From positions 923,001-987,000 of the forward strand of contig NZ_JAJKFV010000029.1 of NCBI RefSeq assembly GCF_020966775.1: DNA of 64,000 nt. The letters are read 5' to 3'. The notes beneath the pieces are model-generated. The model had not been told where the DNA came from, ran no database searches, and saw nothing but the letters and a program-made list of their open reading frames with translations. Source of the stretch: Rhodopirellula halodulae. Lineage in GTDB: Bacteria > Planctomycetota > Planctomycetia > Pirellulales > Pirellulaceae. Position numbers and translations under genes: made by a program. How positions within the stretch are numbered: the first letter of the stretch is position 1; every line of letters begins with the position of its first letter. Positions 8,502 through 17,266 of this stretch are shown here, piece by piece.

Positions 8502-9734
8502 TCAACGCGGTACCAAGAAACAGCTAAAGTGATCTCGCGAAAGTTGCGATACCATTGACTGAGCTTGCGGTCCGTATTGCGGATCCAACTCGGCCGCCCG
8601 ATTCGCGTGTTGGGCCGCCAGCGTCGACTTTTGGTGCTCCTTGTAGCAGGTTGCCAAAAGGAAGTGGTTTTCGGCCGTCGGACGCATTTGAATCAGTGCG
8701 AGATAGGCATCTTCTTCCATCCGGCGATTGCCTGATTGACGTGCCGCGTAAGCGATGCCTTTCAAAGCACTGGCCATCGCTTCCGCCTTGGCTGGACCAT
8801 TGGGTTGACGTTCCCAGTGCTGAAATGACCGCTGGTAGCCTCGCATGCTTTCGTCGGCGTTTTCCAGTCGCTGCTGACACAACCCGTAATAGTCCAATGC
8901 AATCGGATGAAAGTTTCGACCGGTCATCATGGGACGGATCAGCCTCAGGGCTTCTTCGTTTCTGTCCAGCTGGACGAGTTGTGTGATGCGAGTGCCGATT
9001 GCGCCCATGGTGACTGGAGTAGGCAGTGGCTGCGAAACTGCAAGAGTCAGTTGCTGCACTCGTTCATTGATTCGTTCACGAAGAGTCTTGAGCGGCGTGT
9101 CTGATACGAGTGCGTTTGGACGAAACCAAACCAGTTGATGGCATTGTTTTTGTGCCAGTGAGAAACGTTGATCGTCGAGCGACTTTTCTAAGTTGGCTTG
9201 CAAGGCGTCGCCCGCAGAATGGCAGTAGGCAAGTGGCAATCCGATCGCCATCGTCAAAGAAAGAACCCACAACCATGTTGGGTTGGTGCCGCTTGTTTTG
9301 ATTGAATTTCTTCCGCCCTGCCCTGCCCCGTCGCCGACAAACCAACCTTGAGCGCCGGACAGCAACAGGCAAGATCCGAACGTCGCACAAGTCGCCAATA
9401 GGATTCGAAAGGACGAGACCTTCAGGAATGAATCGATTGCCGCCGGCGGTGGTGACAAGATGGCCATCGCCCATGAAAGGCTGATTGCCAGCCCGGCGAT
9501 GGCGACTTTGCCGCCGACGGAGATTGATTGCAGACGGTGTGCGAGAACAAACCCCAGCGGCAAGGCCGCCAGAAGCGATGTCACCAACAGATCTTCTCGT
9601 CCGAACCAGCGCAATTCTTTTGTTGGTTCCTGACTGCAAGCACGCAGGCCCAGCAGATATGCAACGATGATGATCGCGATGACTAGTCCAAGCAACTTGG
9701 ATGTTGGCCGAGGGGAGGGATCGTTTTGGATCAT
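8502..9734 (-). CDS. Membrane protein with C-terminal TPR-like repeats
   Basis: A 410-residue protein starting at ATG 9734, which overlaps the stop of the upstream gene by four bases (ATGA); a start further upstream at 9776 is less likely. About five hydrophobic segments occupy the first 200 residues. The rest (from about 230) is a run of helical pairs such as ALRLIRPMMTGRNFHPIALDYYGLCQQRL and AYLALIQMRPTAENHFLLATCY, typical of tetratricopeptide repeats. It is the last gene of the operon with the heptaheme cytochrome. The repeats probably scaffold partners; no catalytic motif was seen. A G-rich 17-base word, shared with the cytochrome gene, encodes its DGAGQGG segment. Confidence 0.75.
   Translation of the reverse strand: MIQNDPSPRPTSKLLGLVIAIIIVAYLLGLRACSQEPTKELRWFGREDLLVTSLLAALPLGFVLAHRLQSISVGGKVAIAGLAISLSWAMAILSPPPAAIDSFLKVSSFRILLATCATFGSCLLLSGAQGWFVGDGAGQGGRNSIKTSGTNPTWLWVLSLTMAIGLPLAYCHSAGDALQANLEKSLDDQRFSLAQKQCHQLVWFRPNALVSDTPLKTLRERINERVQQLTLAVSQPLPTPVTMGAIGTRITQLVQLDRNEEALRLIRPMMTGRNFHPIALDYYGLCQQRLENADESMRGYQRSFQHWERQPNGPAKAEAMASALKGIAYAARQSGNRRMEEDAYLALIQMRPTAENHFLLATCYKEHQKSTLAAQHANRAAELDPQYGPQAQSMVSQLSRDHFSCFLVPR
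9316..9332 (-). repeat. G-rich 17-base word, copy 1
   Basis: On the minus strand this reads GACGGGGCAGGGCAGGG, inside the TPR membrane protein gene. The same 17 bases occur at 11706-11722 in the cytochrome gene, read in a different codon phase (encoding DGAGQG here). Confidence 0.75.
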
Positions 9735-10876
9735 GCACCTCCTCCTGTTTGTGCCTTTGGCTTGGGCGATTTCCATAACATCCCGTCAAAGCAATAGTGC
9801 CAGAATGCAACGACGAGATTGGCCAACACCCAAATCTCAAAGTAGCCGCGAGACATCAAGTAGTTCCCGAGGCCGATCACCAAGACAAACGCGACCAAGA
9901 AAAGCATCCAGATCTTGGACAAACGCGTCAGCGGGTTACTGTTTGGTAGCGTGCCGGACTTCTTCATCGACCAGGTAACGATGGACATGTATTCCATCGA
10001 ATGAAAAATGGCGGAGGCGAGTGCCAACTGAATGACGAGGCGGCTGTTCTCGTAATGAGCGGCCAGCAGAAGGCATGTGAACAGAGCCATCACGCTGAAC
10101 AGGTAAGCGGTGCCCGCCAAAGATTCGCGGCCGGATCGGAGCGATCGTTGAACCGCGACCCCACAGAAACCGACGGGGATTAGCAACATGGGCCAATCCA
10201 GTTGAGTGATCGCGTTCAGAGTGGGGAACGGGCCTTCCGGCCAACCAACACCCGCCACGCGAGCGATGGCATAGAGCAAGAATCCTCGGAAGAGGAACTT
10301 TTGAAAGGTTGCCGAGTGGTGGGTCGAAAGCCGACGTGAATGGGCCTGTTCAGTCGCGATCTTGGACGTGCGGTCAAATGGATCGGACTGAACACGAGGT
10401 TTGGAATCCGATCTGCGCTGATAGATGCGGTAGATGCCGTGGTGCTGAGAGGAGAAATGCCATGCGTTCCACACGTAATCGATCATGCCCAAACACAGCA
10501 ACGATCCGGTGCCCAATTGCAGTCCCAAACAAACGACCAAAATGGCCAACGCCAATGCGCCGAAAAGCCAGCGACGATCTTGGGATTTGTGGTGATCAAC
10601 GGCGACTAAGACAATCGTGATCCAGCGATGTGGTGCGGTGATGAAATAGATTTGCCAAAACAGCAAGCCTTCGTGAGCCGTCGTGCCACCAAAGACATCG
10701 ACAAACACCACCAGCGGCCAAAGCAAATTGGCAACGAAGATCAGGTCGATCCAAGGGGAGAACAAGAATCCACCTCGGCTGGATGGATTGGCTTGAACTG
10801 CACCGGAGGAACGGGATGCGTCGGCATTCGGAGTGGGGTGAGATTGTGTGGTCGGATTCTCCAGGACAGCACTCAT
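9731..10876 (-). CDS. Histidine-rich polytopic membrane protein
   Basis: A 381-residue protein starting at ATG 10876, overlapping the cytochrome stop by four bases. About nine hydrophobic segments start after FLFSPWIDLIF. Histidines cluster next to or inside these segments: TAPHRW, VAVDHHKS, WHFSSQHHG, LAAHYENS, IFHSMEYM and FWHYCFDG. The arrangement recalls the histidine boxes of membrane di-metal or heme enzymes, but it matches no family I can name. Between a multiheme cytochrome and a TPR membrane protein, a membrane redox role is plausible. No signal peptide is needed because the first segment would insert the protein. Confidence 0.72.
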   Translation of the reverse strand: MSAVLENPTTQSHPTPNADASRSSGAVQANPSSRGGFLFSPWIDLIFVANLLWPLVVFVDVFGGTTAHEGLLFWQIYFITAPHRWITIVLVAVDHHKSQDRRWLFGALALAILVVCLGLQLGTGSLLCLGMIDYVWNAWHFSSQHHGIYRIYQRRSDSKPRVQSDPFDRTSKIATEQAHSRRLSTHHSATFQKFLFRGFLLYAIARVAGVGWPEGPFPTLNAITQLDWPMLLIPVGFCGVAVQRSLRSGRESLAGTAYLFSVMALFTCLLLAAHYENSRLVIQLALASAIFHSMEYMSIVTWSMKKSGTLPNSNPLTRLSKIWMLFLVAFVLVIGLGNYLMSRGYFEIWVLANLVVAFWHYCFDGMLWKSPKPKAQTGGGA

Positions 10877-12204
10877 GGCAACACCTCGGTTTGCGGGGCC
10901 GTCTGTGTCGCTCCCGAATCGTCGTCGACCACTCGGATCCAGTGGTCGTGGAACGAGATGCCCTGAGTCCACTCGGTCAGCGGCATGTGGCATTCGACGC
11001 AGTCGCCGGTGGGTTGCTTTGGACAGACGGTGTGGTCAGCGTCCTGATGACATGTATTGCATTGCTGGATGTATTGCTCACGATCGTGAGATGTCGTGTC
11101 GTGGGGATCGTGGCAGGTGGAGCAGGTCAGTTGCTCTGGAGCGGCGAGGTAGCAGGCACTCTTCTTCAAACCGTAGGGCTGGAAACGAGCTTTTTCCGCT
11201 TCCGTTGCATCGACGGCTACGGATCGCTCATCGCGATGGCAAGCACTGCAGGTCTCCATGTATGCCTCCGCGTCGTGCAGATTGATCATCGGCTTGCTCT
11301 GTTCCGCCATTCCTTTTTCGGCCATCAGAACGTGTTCTTTTCTCGGGCCGTGGCACCGTTCGCACCCAACATTGGCAATGGTGGTGACCGCGGTCAGAGG
11401 CAAAGGCGGAGGCGGAACGACCGTGGAATGGCAGCCCAAGCACGATCGGACATCCATTGCATCCATCGGACGTCCGAAGCATTCGGCTGTTCCAGCTTGA
11501 AACTGATCAAAGGCTTCGTGATCCGGCGTCAACTTCGGATCGGAATGTCCTTTGAAAGCGGACCAACGCAACTCGATGCCTTGGGATCCGTCGGCTTGGA
11601 TCGCGATTGGGGTTTGAGCATGCGTTCCTGAACCTAGCAACCAATCGACTTTGACGGAAACGTTGGTAGGCGGCTCTGGGGTGATGCTTTGCCCCGCGTC
11701 AGTTCCCCTGCCCTGCCCCGTCTTTTTCAATCGCGTGGTCTGGGAGTTGGTGGAGACCCAAAACTGGTCGTCTTTCAGGCGAAAGTGAAATGTCTGGTCA
11801 CGCCGCGAATCATGGTATTCTTGCAAGCGAAGCAGTTGAGCCGCGAAGTCCGTTCGCGCCATTGCTGTCGCGGTGCGTGAATGCCCTGAACGCAGGTGAG
11901 CTTCGTACTCCGCAACGTGGCACGGTTTGCACGCCTCATCACCCGCGAATTGGGTTTGAATGAAACCGCTCCACCGGTTCACCGCCTGAGTGATGGACGG
12001 CGCGATCTTTTGTTGGCCAAGTGGTTGCTGAGCTCGACGAGCTGCGGCAGACAGTGGTTCCGTCCGCATCGGTTCCACCCGCAGCCATTCTCGCGCGGCA
12101 GTCACCGCACACACACCAAGAATGAAGAGTGTGAACAGACTGATCAGCCGCGACCGTTTCGCGGATGGAACCTTCACCAACGATTTCTCTCGGTCTGGCG
12201 TCAA
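10873..12204 (-). CDS. Heptaheme cytochrome c, exported
   Basis: A 443-residue protein with an N-terminal hydrophobic segment (LISLFTLFILGVCAVTAA) that should export or anchor it. Seven CxxCH heme-attachment motifs are visible in order: CKPCH, CLGCH, CERCH, CSACH, CSTCH, CNTCH and CVECH. Additional histidines (for example HDTTSHDREQ) could be distal ligands. The layout resembles cytochrome c554/NrfA-like multiheme proteins, but catalytic identity cannot be assigned. TTG 12204 directly follows the TGA of the upstream lipoprotein gene and seems the best start because no ATG precedes the signal. Its stop overlaps the next gene start, so translational coupling is likely. Confidence 0.9.
   Translation of the reverse strand: MTPDREKSLVKVPSAKRSRLISLFTLFILGVCAVTAAREWLRVEPMRTEPLSAAARRAQQPLGQQKIAPSITQAVNRWSGFIQTQFAGDEACKPCHVAEYEAHLRSGHSRTATAMARTDFAAQLLRLQEYHDSRRDQTFHFRLKDDQFWVSTNSQTTRLKKTGQGRGTDAGQSITPEPPTNVSVKVDWLLGSGTHAQTPIAIQADGSQGIELRWSAFKGHSDPKLTPDHEAFDQFQAGTAECFGRPMDAMDVRSCLGCHSTVVPPPPLPLTAVTTIANVGCERCHGPRKEHVLMAEKGMAEQSKPMINLHDAEAYMETCSACHRDERSVAVDATEAEKARFQPYGLKKSACYLAAPEQLTCSTCHDPHDTTSHDREQYIQQCNTCHQDADHTVCPKQPTGDCVECHMPLTEWTQGISFHDHWIRVVDDDSGATQTAPQTEVLP
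11706..11722 (-). repeat. G-rich 17-base word, copy 2
   Basis: Identical to 9316-9332. Here it encodes part of KKTGQGRG between two heme motifs of the cytochrome, read in another phase, so the similarity is at DNA rather than protein level. Confidence 0.75.
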
Positions 12205-12612
12205 TCAACCCAAAGGGGCGTCTTTGATCTTCCAGTCTTCGTTCACGCGTTGCAGCGTCCAGGTCTGAGTGGTATTGCCCGCATCGGAGGCTTTTTTTCC
12301 ACGATCGGAACTGGAACTGGCAAAGACACCACCGAAGATTTTCACGGGGACGGTCATTTGGTCACCATTGACTTCGCCTTCACCCGCGACTTCGTACCCA
12401 CGCTGGGCATACTCATCTGCGTTATCAGGAGCCGAACCGTCGACGAACGCGGTTGCGAACATTTTGGGATCGCCTGCGATGTCGCCCAAGCCTTCGATGG
12501 CAGCGAATGCGTTTTGTTCATCGGTTGCTTTTTGAGGTGCGGAGGAGCCACAACCCACAACGGCAGGAAGAAGCAACAGTGGCAGGAGTTTGCAAAGGTT
12601 TGAAAGATTCAT
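12205..12612 (-). CDS. Small lipoprotein of unknown function
   Basis: A 135-residue protein from ATG 12612. The N-terminus MNLSNLCKLLPLLLLPAVVG followed by Cys is a signal peptide with a lipobox (AVVGC), so the mature protein should be a membrane-attached lipoprotein. The rest contains FGGVFASSSSDRGKK and ends in TWTLQRVNEDWKIKDAPLG, which resembles small NTF2/DUF4878-like secreted proteins in its last strands, a weak impression. Its stop is immediately followed by the cytochrome start, so it is probably the first gene of the cytochrome operon. An upstream in-frame start at 12696 would not give a signal peptide at the N-terminus. Confidence 0.75.
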   Translation of the reverse strand: MNLSNLCKLLPLLLLPAVVGCGSSAPQKATDEQNAFAAIEGLGDIAGDPKMFATAFVDGSAPDNADEYAQRGYEVAGEGEVNGDQMTVPVKIFGGVFASSSSDRGKKASDAGNTTQTWTLQRVNEDWKIKDAPLG

Positions 12613-12730
12613 CTGACTGATGATGGGAATGGGTGTGAATGGATTGAGAAAAGCCCGGTGGATCCGGGCAAAAATCGAACGTAGTGGATGGGGCAACGAG
12701 CCCGGTCATGTTGCAAAACTGGGGGACTCG

Positions 12731-12778
12731 TTGAGTGGAAGGCCCGTTCAGTAGTAGGCCCGTTAAGTGGAAGGCTCG
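12731..12778. repeat. Three tandem 16-bp repeats
   Basis: Units at 12731-12746, 12747-12762 and 12763-12778 read TTGAGTGGAAGGCCCG, TTCAGTAGTAGGCCCG and TTAAGTGGAAGGCTCG. They lie between the lipoprotein start and the end of the DUF1559 gene. Confidence 0.85.
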
Positions 12779-12871
12779 TGGCCTCACCCACTACGCTCAG
12801 CCTCAGGGAAAGGCTTTCGAAAAGACGATTCGGGCTAGCATGGTTTGTGAATGCTATGCCCTGGCAATCGA

Positions 12872-13981
12872 TCAGGGCATCTCGAACAGTTCACTGTTCT
12901 TGGCCGTTGCCATCGGACGCCAGACGTTCAGGTTGTCGACTGAATCGGTGACGAAGCGAACCGAGCTGTCTGCCATCAGAACGTTGACGCCGCCGGTGTG
13001 GTGACTGCGAGCTGCGGCCCAGATCTCAGCGGTATCGCGTTCTTCCAAGCAAGCCAAGTAAGGATTCAATCGGTCCTCTGGAATGGTCTCGTCACAGGCA
13101 GCCAGCACATCTTTTTCACGACTGTTGGGGTTGGTGTAGGCCGAGAAGATGGTGGCACCCATCGCTGGTGACATCCAAACGCCGCGAATGTCTTTGGCAG
13201 ATTCTGAACCGTTGCCATCCGCGTTGAGAATTTCGCTCATCGCCATGGTATTGCTCATCCCGTCCAAGAAGTCTTCGCTGCCCATACCGTTTCGGTTTTG
13301 GAAACGGTCACCTGCGACGCCGTCTTTGATGATGACGTCCTGATGGACGTAGTAGGTTCCGAATGCTCCGGAAGTTTCATCGTTTTCCCAAGAGAGCATG
13401 TCGCCGGAGCCCCAGCTCGCCGCGTAGTTGCAGCCTTTGGCGAGCGCTTCCAAGCCGTAGCTGCCATCGGAGAACTGACTGGTCACGCTGGGGGCCGAGG
13501 GGCAAGAGACAAATGCACCCAGCTGGTCGCGACCGATGTGTTCAAATTCCGCGAAGTACTCGCAGTGATCACAGGGGTTCGAGGTGTGACCCGTGACGGA
13601 ATCTTCGCAGCGGGTGATCAGTTCCCAAACGCCGGGTTGCTCCATGTAAGGAAACAGCATCGGCAACCAGTGCCATCCCAGTTCGTTCTGACCGTGCTGC
13701 CAGCCACCGGTTTTAAAGCGGTTGCCGTTCTCGTCGTAGTTCACGTTGCCGGGCGGGAACGAGCCGAAGGCGGCCATGTGATTGTGAAGTGCGATACCGA
13801 ATTGTTTGAAGTTGTTTTGGCACTGCATGCGACGAGCAGCTTCGCGAGCGGCTTGAACCGCGGGAAGCAACAAGCCAACCAACACGCCAATGATCGCGAT
13901 CACGACCAAAAGTTCGACCAAGGTGAAACCGGATCGTTTCGTCGTCCGTTGATTCCACACGTTTGAAAATTGAGATTTCAT
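12872..13981 (-). CDS. DUF1559 pseudopilin-like protein
   Basis: A 369-residue protein. ATG 13981 is chosen because it puts the type IV pilin-like N-terminus, [17 protein letters not shown] followed by [15 protein letters not shown], about 15 residues from the start. This is the prepilin peptidase/methylation motif with Glu at position 5 of the mature protein. DUF1559 (SBP_bac_10) is hugely expanded in planctomycetes, and the C-terminal [21 protein letters not shown] is its usual ending. The protein is probably a secreted or surface pseudopilin; partner and cargo are unknown. It is monocistronic by context: no partner within 590 bp upstream. Confidence 0.93.
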   Translation of the reverse strand: MKSQFSNVWNQRTTKRSGFTLVELLVVIAIIGVLVGLLLPAVQAAREAARRMQCQNNFKQFGIALHNHMAAFGSFPPGNVNYDENGNRFKTGGWQHGQNELGWHWLPMLFPYMEQPGVWELITRCEDSVTGHTSNPCDHCEYFAEFEHIGRDQLGAFVSCPSAPSVTSQFSDGSYGLEALAKGCNYAASWGSGDMLSWENDETSGAFGTYYVHQDVIIKDGVAGDRFQNRNGMGSEDFLDGMSNTMAMSEILNADGNGSESAKDIRGVWMSPAMGATIFSAYTNPNSREKDVLAACDETIPEDRLNPYLACLEERDTAEIWAAARSHHTGGVNVLMADSSVRFVTDSVDNLNVWRPMATAKNSELFEMP

Positions 13982-14493
13982 GACGTTGTTCAATGGTTTC
14001 CAGGGAGGAAAGGGATGAGTCGGGAAAGAAAGTGTTCGGAGATCGGGCGTCTTGTGCCGCAACGCTCTGTCTGAAAGGTGCAGGGCCCAAATGCGCGGGG
14101 GATTAAAACAGATCGCGTGACGGAGGTTGTTAACGTTGGATGAAGGATCCGTGATCATGTTGCGATCTTTGAGCGTCAATGTCTTAATGAAGAGCGTTCT
14201 CCCGCAAAGGGTCTATTGAGGTGCTGGGTTTCTCATAGCCCGTTTCTTCATTCGCAACAAATTTGGCGTTTGGGAAACAGGAGGTCTGAAACGCCGTTTT
14301 TCGCGACGTCAGTCGGCCCGCGTATTTCGTCCAAAGAGGGGGCTCGCCGCTCATTTGGGTGGAGAAGGCGGCGCTTTTCAACGCGGGCGATTGTCTGGAA
14401 TCGCTCCCCTCCGGGTTTGTTTGGTTACCTGATCGGGTGGGTCGCAGTCTTAGGCAGAAGCTGGTCAGTCTGGTCAGGTGGGCACCGCGCACG
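13982..14493. other. Intergenic region without a recognised gene
   Basis: Between the DUF1559 start and the terminator of the 14575 gene. Reading frames here are short, lack family motifs and do not resemble neighbours in codon use. It should hold the DUF1559 promoter, which I could not place with confidence. Confidence 0.5.
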
Positions 14494-14530
14494 AAAAAAG
14501 CCGCTTGAGCAATCACTGCTCAAGCGGCTT
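14494..14530 (-). terminator. Rho-independent terminator of the 14575 gene
   Basis: A 14-bp perfect stem (14498-14511 with 14517-14530, arm AAGCCGCTTGAGCA) and a five-base loop. On the minus strand the stem is followed by a T-run (A-run 14494-14499 on plus), 45 bp past the stop of the minus-strand gene at 14575. Confidence 0.9.
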
Positions 14531-14574
14531 GGAATCGGTCCTGCGGCCCAGATGCCTAACGAGCGTCTGCTGGA

Positions 14575-16062
14575 TCAGACGGAATAGGCGGTTGGCATGG
14601 GGACACCGCCGAAGCCTTGCGAATTCGCGGCGACCATGGCGGCCAGTCGAGATTCGGGTGCCTGCGATTTGCAGCCGAAAAATCCTCGACGTTGAATGAC
14701 GGAGGCAACTTCGGGTGGCACATGAGTTTTCCATTCCTCGTCGCCTTCCTCGATCATTTTCAGGACTTCGCGGCTGAACGTTGAGAGATGCTCTGGGTTG
14801 TAGGCGTGTAATTGTTGGATGCAACCACGATCCACGAGGTGTTCGTAGAGCTTGCGAAGTTCGCTGGCGATCTCCAGGTTCTCGACCGTGGTCAGTTCGC
14901 CGGTTTCACGATCCATCAACGGATAGACGTAGAGTTTCAAGTCGTTTTTGAACATTCTTCCGAAGGACTCCAGGATGCCGCCATCGAGCGCTGAGTAATA
15001 ACGCTCATCGAACAGCTCATGCAAGCTGCCGGCACCCATCGTGATCGCGATTTTCTTTTTGGTGTACTGCGATAGATAGGCTGCCAGACGGTAGTACTCG
15101 AAGTAATCCGAGATCAACACCGTCATTCCGCAGGCAGCGAGTGTGTCGGCACGTGCCAGAAAGTCTTTCAGGTCAATCTCACCGTTGGCCCGCAGATTTC
15201 GCATGGTGATTTCCGCCAGCGTGACCATTTGGTTGGCGTCAACGTCGTCTTCTTTTTGAAAGGTCTTTTTGGCTGCTTGCAACATATCCATGTTGACATG
15301 CGTGACGGGACGGAAGGATCCTCGTTCGACCAAGATGTTTTTCTTGTAGAGCACCTCGGCTGGCTGAAGCACTTTGCCTTCGGCCGAAAACATCGCGGCA
15401 TTGCTCAATCCGAGTTGCACCAAACGCAGGCTCATCACGCGATTGTCCACGTGACGGAATGCAATTCCGGAGAACTCAATCATGTCGATTTCGATTCGTC
15501 GAGTGCTCAAGTTATCGAGCAACGATTCAATCAACTGATCGGGTTCGTGATTTAGGAAGAAGGCTCCGTAGAGCAGGTTCACGCCAACGATGCCGAGTGC
15601 TTCTTGTTGGGCCGCGTTGTTGTTGTCCAGCATGCGGACATGGATGATGATTTGGCTGTCTTCGTCGCGGGGGTGGGCTTGGAAGCGGATTCCCATCCAC
15701 CCGTGGCATTCGTTGGTGCCATGGTAGTTGCGTGCCGAGACGGTGTCGGCGAAAGCAAAGAAAGCGGTGGAATCGCCGCGTTGTTCTTTCAGGCGTTCGA
15801 TGTTGAGGTTGTGTTCGCGGGTCAGCATGTCTTCCAAACGCTGGCGGCAAACGTATCGGTCGCATTCGCCGTAGATCGCGTCGCTGACTGCCATGTCATA
15901 GGCGGACATGCTCTTGGCAATCGTGCCGGCGGCGGCGCCCACCCGAAAGAACCATCGAACGACTTCTTGTCCGGCCCCGATTTCAGCAAACGACCCGTAA
16001 CGTCGTGGGTCCAAGTTGATTTGTAGTGCTTTGCGTTCGGTCGATGGACGTTCGTTGTTCAT
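14575..16062 (-). CDS. Conserved protein of unknown function
   Basis: A 495-residue soluble protein from ATG 16062 (an upstream start at 16128 is in frame but adds an unlikely extension). Recognisable blocks include ALQINLDPRRYGSFAEIGAG, VVRWFFRVGAAAGTIAKSMSAYDM, DTVSARNYHGTNECHGWMG and VLISDYFEYYRLAAYL. As I recall, automatic annotation of this family in planctomycetes and other bacteria has used labels such as TonB-dependent receptor or nicotinate-nucleotide adenylyltransferase; neither is supported here, since there is no signal peptide, no plug or barrel and no HxGH motif. It is followed by a strong terminator and stands alone. Function is not assigned. Confidence 0.8.
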   Translation of the reverse strand: MNNERPSTERKALQINLDPRRYGSFAEIGAGQEVVRWFFRVGAAAGTIAKSMSAYDMAVSDAIYGECDRYVCRQRLEDMLTREHNLNIERLKEQRGDSTAFFAFADTVSARNYHGTNECHGWMGIRFQAHPRDEDSQIIIHVRMLDNNNAAQQEALGIVGVNLLYGAFFLNHEPDQLIESLLDNLSTRRIEIDMIEFSGIAFRHVDNRVMSLRLVQLGLSNAAMFSAEGKVLQPAEVLYKKNILVERGSFRPVTHVNMDMLQAAKKTFQKEDDVDANQMVTLAEITMRNLRANGEIDLKDFLARADTLAACGMTVLISDYFEYYRLAAYLSQYTKKKIAITMGAGSLHELFDERYYSALDGGILESFGRMFKNDLKLYVYPLMDRETGELTTVENLEIASELRKLYEHLVDRGCIQQLHAYNPEHLSTFSREVLKMIEEGDEEWKTHVPPEVASVIQRRGFFGCKSQAPESRLAAMVAANSQGFGGVPMPTAYSV

Positions 16063-16309
16063 TGTTGTTTGCCCGCGAATAAATGGCCCCAAGTTCACAA
16101 CAACAACTAGGTGACAAACCGAGGACATCCAAATCCTTTTTCAACTGCGAATGGGGCGCGCGGGGGCATCGCCGGTTCCTGCCGGGTGTAAACGGCACAA
16201 CCCGAATATTGGGAACCGGTTTGTTACAAAGTGAGCGTGACCGAAAGCATTACAATGAACCAACCGGCTCCGGTGCCCGGTTTTCTTCTCTGTCATTGAG
16301 GCCAATCCA

Positions 16310-17020
16310 ATGAATGTCGTTCCAAAGCCAAACGTTCCAGATCAAAAGCAATCGATGTCGCGTCGATGGTTTGCGGGGCGAGCTGCGATCGCCGCCGGAG
16401 CAGCGGCTTGGTGGACAACACCGGGTGCGTTCGCGGAGGAGTTGTTGAAGCCCACGCCGGCGCTCACCGAAGGACCGTTCTACCCGGATCGAATGCCTTT
16501 GGATCAAGACAACGATTTGATCGTGATCAACGACGGCACCACACCCGCCGTGGGCGAGATCACGCATTTGACCGGGCGAGTGTTGACGCCGTCTGGATCG
16601 CCGGTGCGAAACGCCACGATCGAGATTTGGCAGTGCGATGCCAACGCGGTGTATCTGCATTCGCGTGATAGCGACGGCAAGAAGGAACAGCAGGACAAGA
16701 ATTTCCAAGGGTTCGGGCGATTTGAAACAGCCAGCGATGGCGGTTATCGCTTTCGAACGATCAAGCCGGTCCCCTACCCCGGTCGTCCCGCCCCTCACAT
16801 TCACATCAAAATCAAAAAGGGCGACCGCGATCTGTTGACCACGCAGTTGATGATCCGCGGGCATGAAGGCAACGCGAAAGACGGTGTTTTTCGACGCGTC
16901 ACCGATCCGGCGAAACGGGCCCTGTTGGTGGCTGATTTCAAGCCGTTGAAAGAATCGAAAATCCTTGAGTACGCCTGCCAATTCGACGTGATTCTTGGGA
17001 AGACGCCTGCCGACGGGTGA
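16310..17020 (+). CDS. Intradiol ring-cleavage dioxygenase-like protein, Tat-exported
   Basis: A 236-residue protein. A Tat-type signal (MSRRWFAGRAAIAAGAAAWW) precedes a protocatechuate/catechol dioxygenase domain. Expected Fe(III) ligands are all present in order: Tyr in NAVYLHSRD, Tyr in PVPYPGR, and both His in PHIHIK. GPFYPD near residue 56 and ATIEIWQCD are family signatures. The family cleaves catecholic rings between the hydroxyls; export suggests an extracytoplasmic aromatic or other diol substrate, which is inference. No aromatic-degradation genes accompany it; the next gene is trkH. Confidence 0.9.
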   Translation: MNVVPKPNVPDQKQSMSRRWFAGRAAIAAGAAAWWTTPGAFAEELLKPTPALTEGPFYPDRMPLDQDNDLIVINDGTTPAVGEITHLTGRVLTPSGSPVRNATIEIWQCDANAVYLHSRDSDGKKEQQDKNFQGFGRFETASDGGYRFRTIKPVPYPGRPAPHIHIKIKKGDRDLLTTQLMIRGHEGNAKDGVFRRVTDPAKRALLVADFKPLKESKILEYACQFDVILGKTPADG

Positions 17021-17266
17021 GCGATTCGGCCACCGCTCGGCGGTGCGGATGTTGGCGGCTGTCTGGGCATGCTCGTCTGGACGTTCTCGTTTGGGCAGCA
17101 TGACCACGTCATCGATCGAGGGACACGTCACCGAATGAGGGAACTGGTCGCGAGGACCGGACGTTGCCAAGCGAGCACCCGTTCGCTACCACGGTTCGCT
17201 TTGTGCGAAGCTTTCGTAAACTGAGGGCTGGCACATTGCATTTGAACCCGTCAAAAGGCTCCGTTC

